DNA of 64,000 nt from Massilia sp. TS11 (GTDB lineage: Bacteria; Pseudomonadota; Gammaproteobacteria; Burkholderiales; Burkholderiaceae_D). The stretch covers positions 1-64,000 of the forward strand of contig NZ_JAKLTS010000013.1 in the NCBI RefSeq assembly GCF_022012445.1. Direction: 5' to 3'. The stretch's first letter is position 1. Each line of letters starts with the position of its first letter. Below, piece by piece: positions 63,571 through 64,000 of this stretch. The notes beneath the pieces were generated by a model. It did no database searches, had not been told where the DNA came from, and worked only from the letters and a program-made list of their open reading frames with translations. The position numbers and the translations under genes are program-made.

Positions 63571-64000
63571 ATGGAACTGATTGCCAAACTGAGTCTGGGA
63601 CCGCTGCTGCTGGCGCAGGGGCGGCGCGTGCGGCGCACGGCCACGCGGCTGCCGGAGCCGCCCGGCGCGCGCGCGGGTGAAACGGGCGCGGGTCCGCTGC
63701 TGCGCCTGCTGGTGCTCGGTGATTCCTCGGCTGCGGGCGTCGGCGCGCCGCATCAGGATGCCGCGCTGTGCGGCCAGCTGGTCGCGGCCCTGGCCGCGCA
63801 GCGGCGCGTGCGCTGGCAGCTGCTGGCGCGCTCCGGGCTCGATGCGGCCGGCATCCGCGCGCTGCTGCCGGCGACGGCCGATGCGGTCGATGTGGTGGTG
63901 CTGTGCTGTGGGGTGAATGAGGTGACCAGCGGCGCGAAGGCCGCGCACTCGGTGGCGCAGATGGCGGCCCTGCTCGAGGATCTGCGCATGCGCCTGGGGG
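63571..64000 (+). CDS. SGNH/GDSL-type hydrolase (3' end outside window)
   Basis: At least 143 residues from ATG 63571. LRLLVLGDSSAAGVGAP is block I with the nucleophile Ser in GDS, and VVVLCCGVNEVTSGAKA is block III (Asn in GVNE). The C-terminal block V (DxxH) is beyond the edge. Typical of single-domain esterase/acyltransferase SGNH proteins. Confidence 0.82.
   Translation, partial: MELIAKLSLGPLLLAQGRRVRRTATRLPEPPGARAGETGAGPLLRLLVLGDSSAAGVGAPHQDAALCGQLVAALAAQRRVRWQLLARSGLDAAGIRALLPATADAVDVVVLCCGVNEVTSGAKAAHSVAQMAALLEDLRMRLG

Overview
The window reads as a chromosome segment of a high-GC betaproteobacterium, most likely Oxalobacteraceae (Massilia/Duganella/Janthinobacterium group). This is inferred from gene content and order (ffs-dnaX-ybaB-recR, ubiD, nusB-ribH-ribBA, minor pilin operon next to ribD/ribE, nrdR-glyA, ybgC-tol-pal-cpoB), the abundance of hybrid GGDEF/EAL proteins and the strong G+C bias. 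No 16S rRNA or other decisive taxonomic marker is present.

Region 1 (1-5.5 kb, visibly more A+T-rich, all minus strand): an orphan type VI secretion module. A VgrG spike with a C-terminal extension is followed by a protein with a hydrophobic C-terminus (candidate membrane-acting effector), a multi-pass membrane protein (candidate immunity) and a DUF2628-like membrane protein cut by the window edge.

Region 2 (5.49-17.02 kb): an integrated island at the 3' end of tRNA-Ser(UGA). Its ends are a perfect 60-bp direct repeat containing 14 nt of the tRNA 3' end plus the tRNA terminator, each with a matching pair of candidate arm-type integrase sites. The P4-type integrase lies beside the tRNA. Cargo: PHB-depolymerase-family esterase, CopG-type regulator with a palindromic operator candidate, a small repeat protein, a fatty-acid desaturase, a cation/proton antiporter and a REC-PAS-GGDEF-EAL protein; then an integrase relic, a hairpin-dense stretch of about 830 bp without a convincing gene, a second type of tyrosine recombinase and an AlpA-like regulator.

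Region 3 (17.1-25.7 kb): a c-di-GMP/two-component cluster: GGDEF-EAL, HDOD protein, hybrid histidine kinase with two receivers and Hpt, and a REC-GGDEF-EAL regulator, plus a lipoprotein.

Region 4 (25.8-35.3 kb): core genes: CoA-transferase, recR, ybaB, dnaX, 4.5S RNA, ubiD, a lytic transglycosylase with a roughly 300-nt leader, nusB, ribH and a ribBA whose GTP-cyclohydrolase half has lost its zinc cysteines.

Region 5 (35.4-50.6 kb): M16 and S9 peptidases, a solute-binding protein overlapping a PhyH-family oxygenase, ribE-ribD, a six-gene type IV minor pilin/PilY1 cluster, nrdR, and glyA preceded by a ZTP riboswitch.

Region 6 (50.6-56.7 kb): SDR oxidoreductase, the complete tol-pal envelope operon and tRNA-Lys(UUU).

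Region 7 (56.7-64 kb): mostly uncharacterised exported proteins (PKD lipoprotein, PD40 protein, trypsin-like protease paired with a coiled-coil protein), an alpha/beta hydrolase and a partial SGNH hydrolase.
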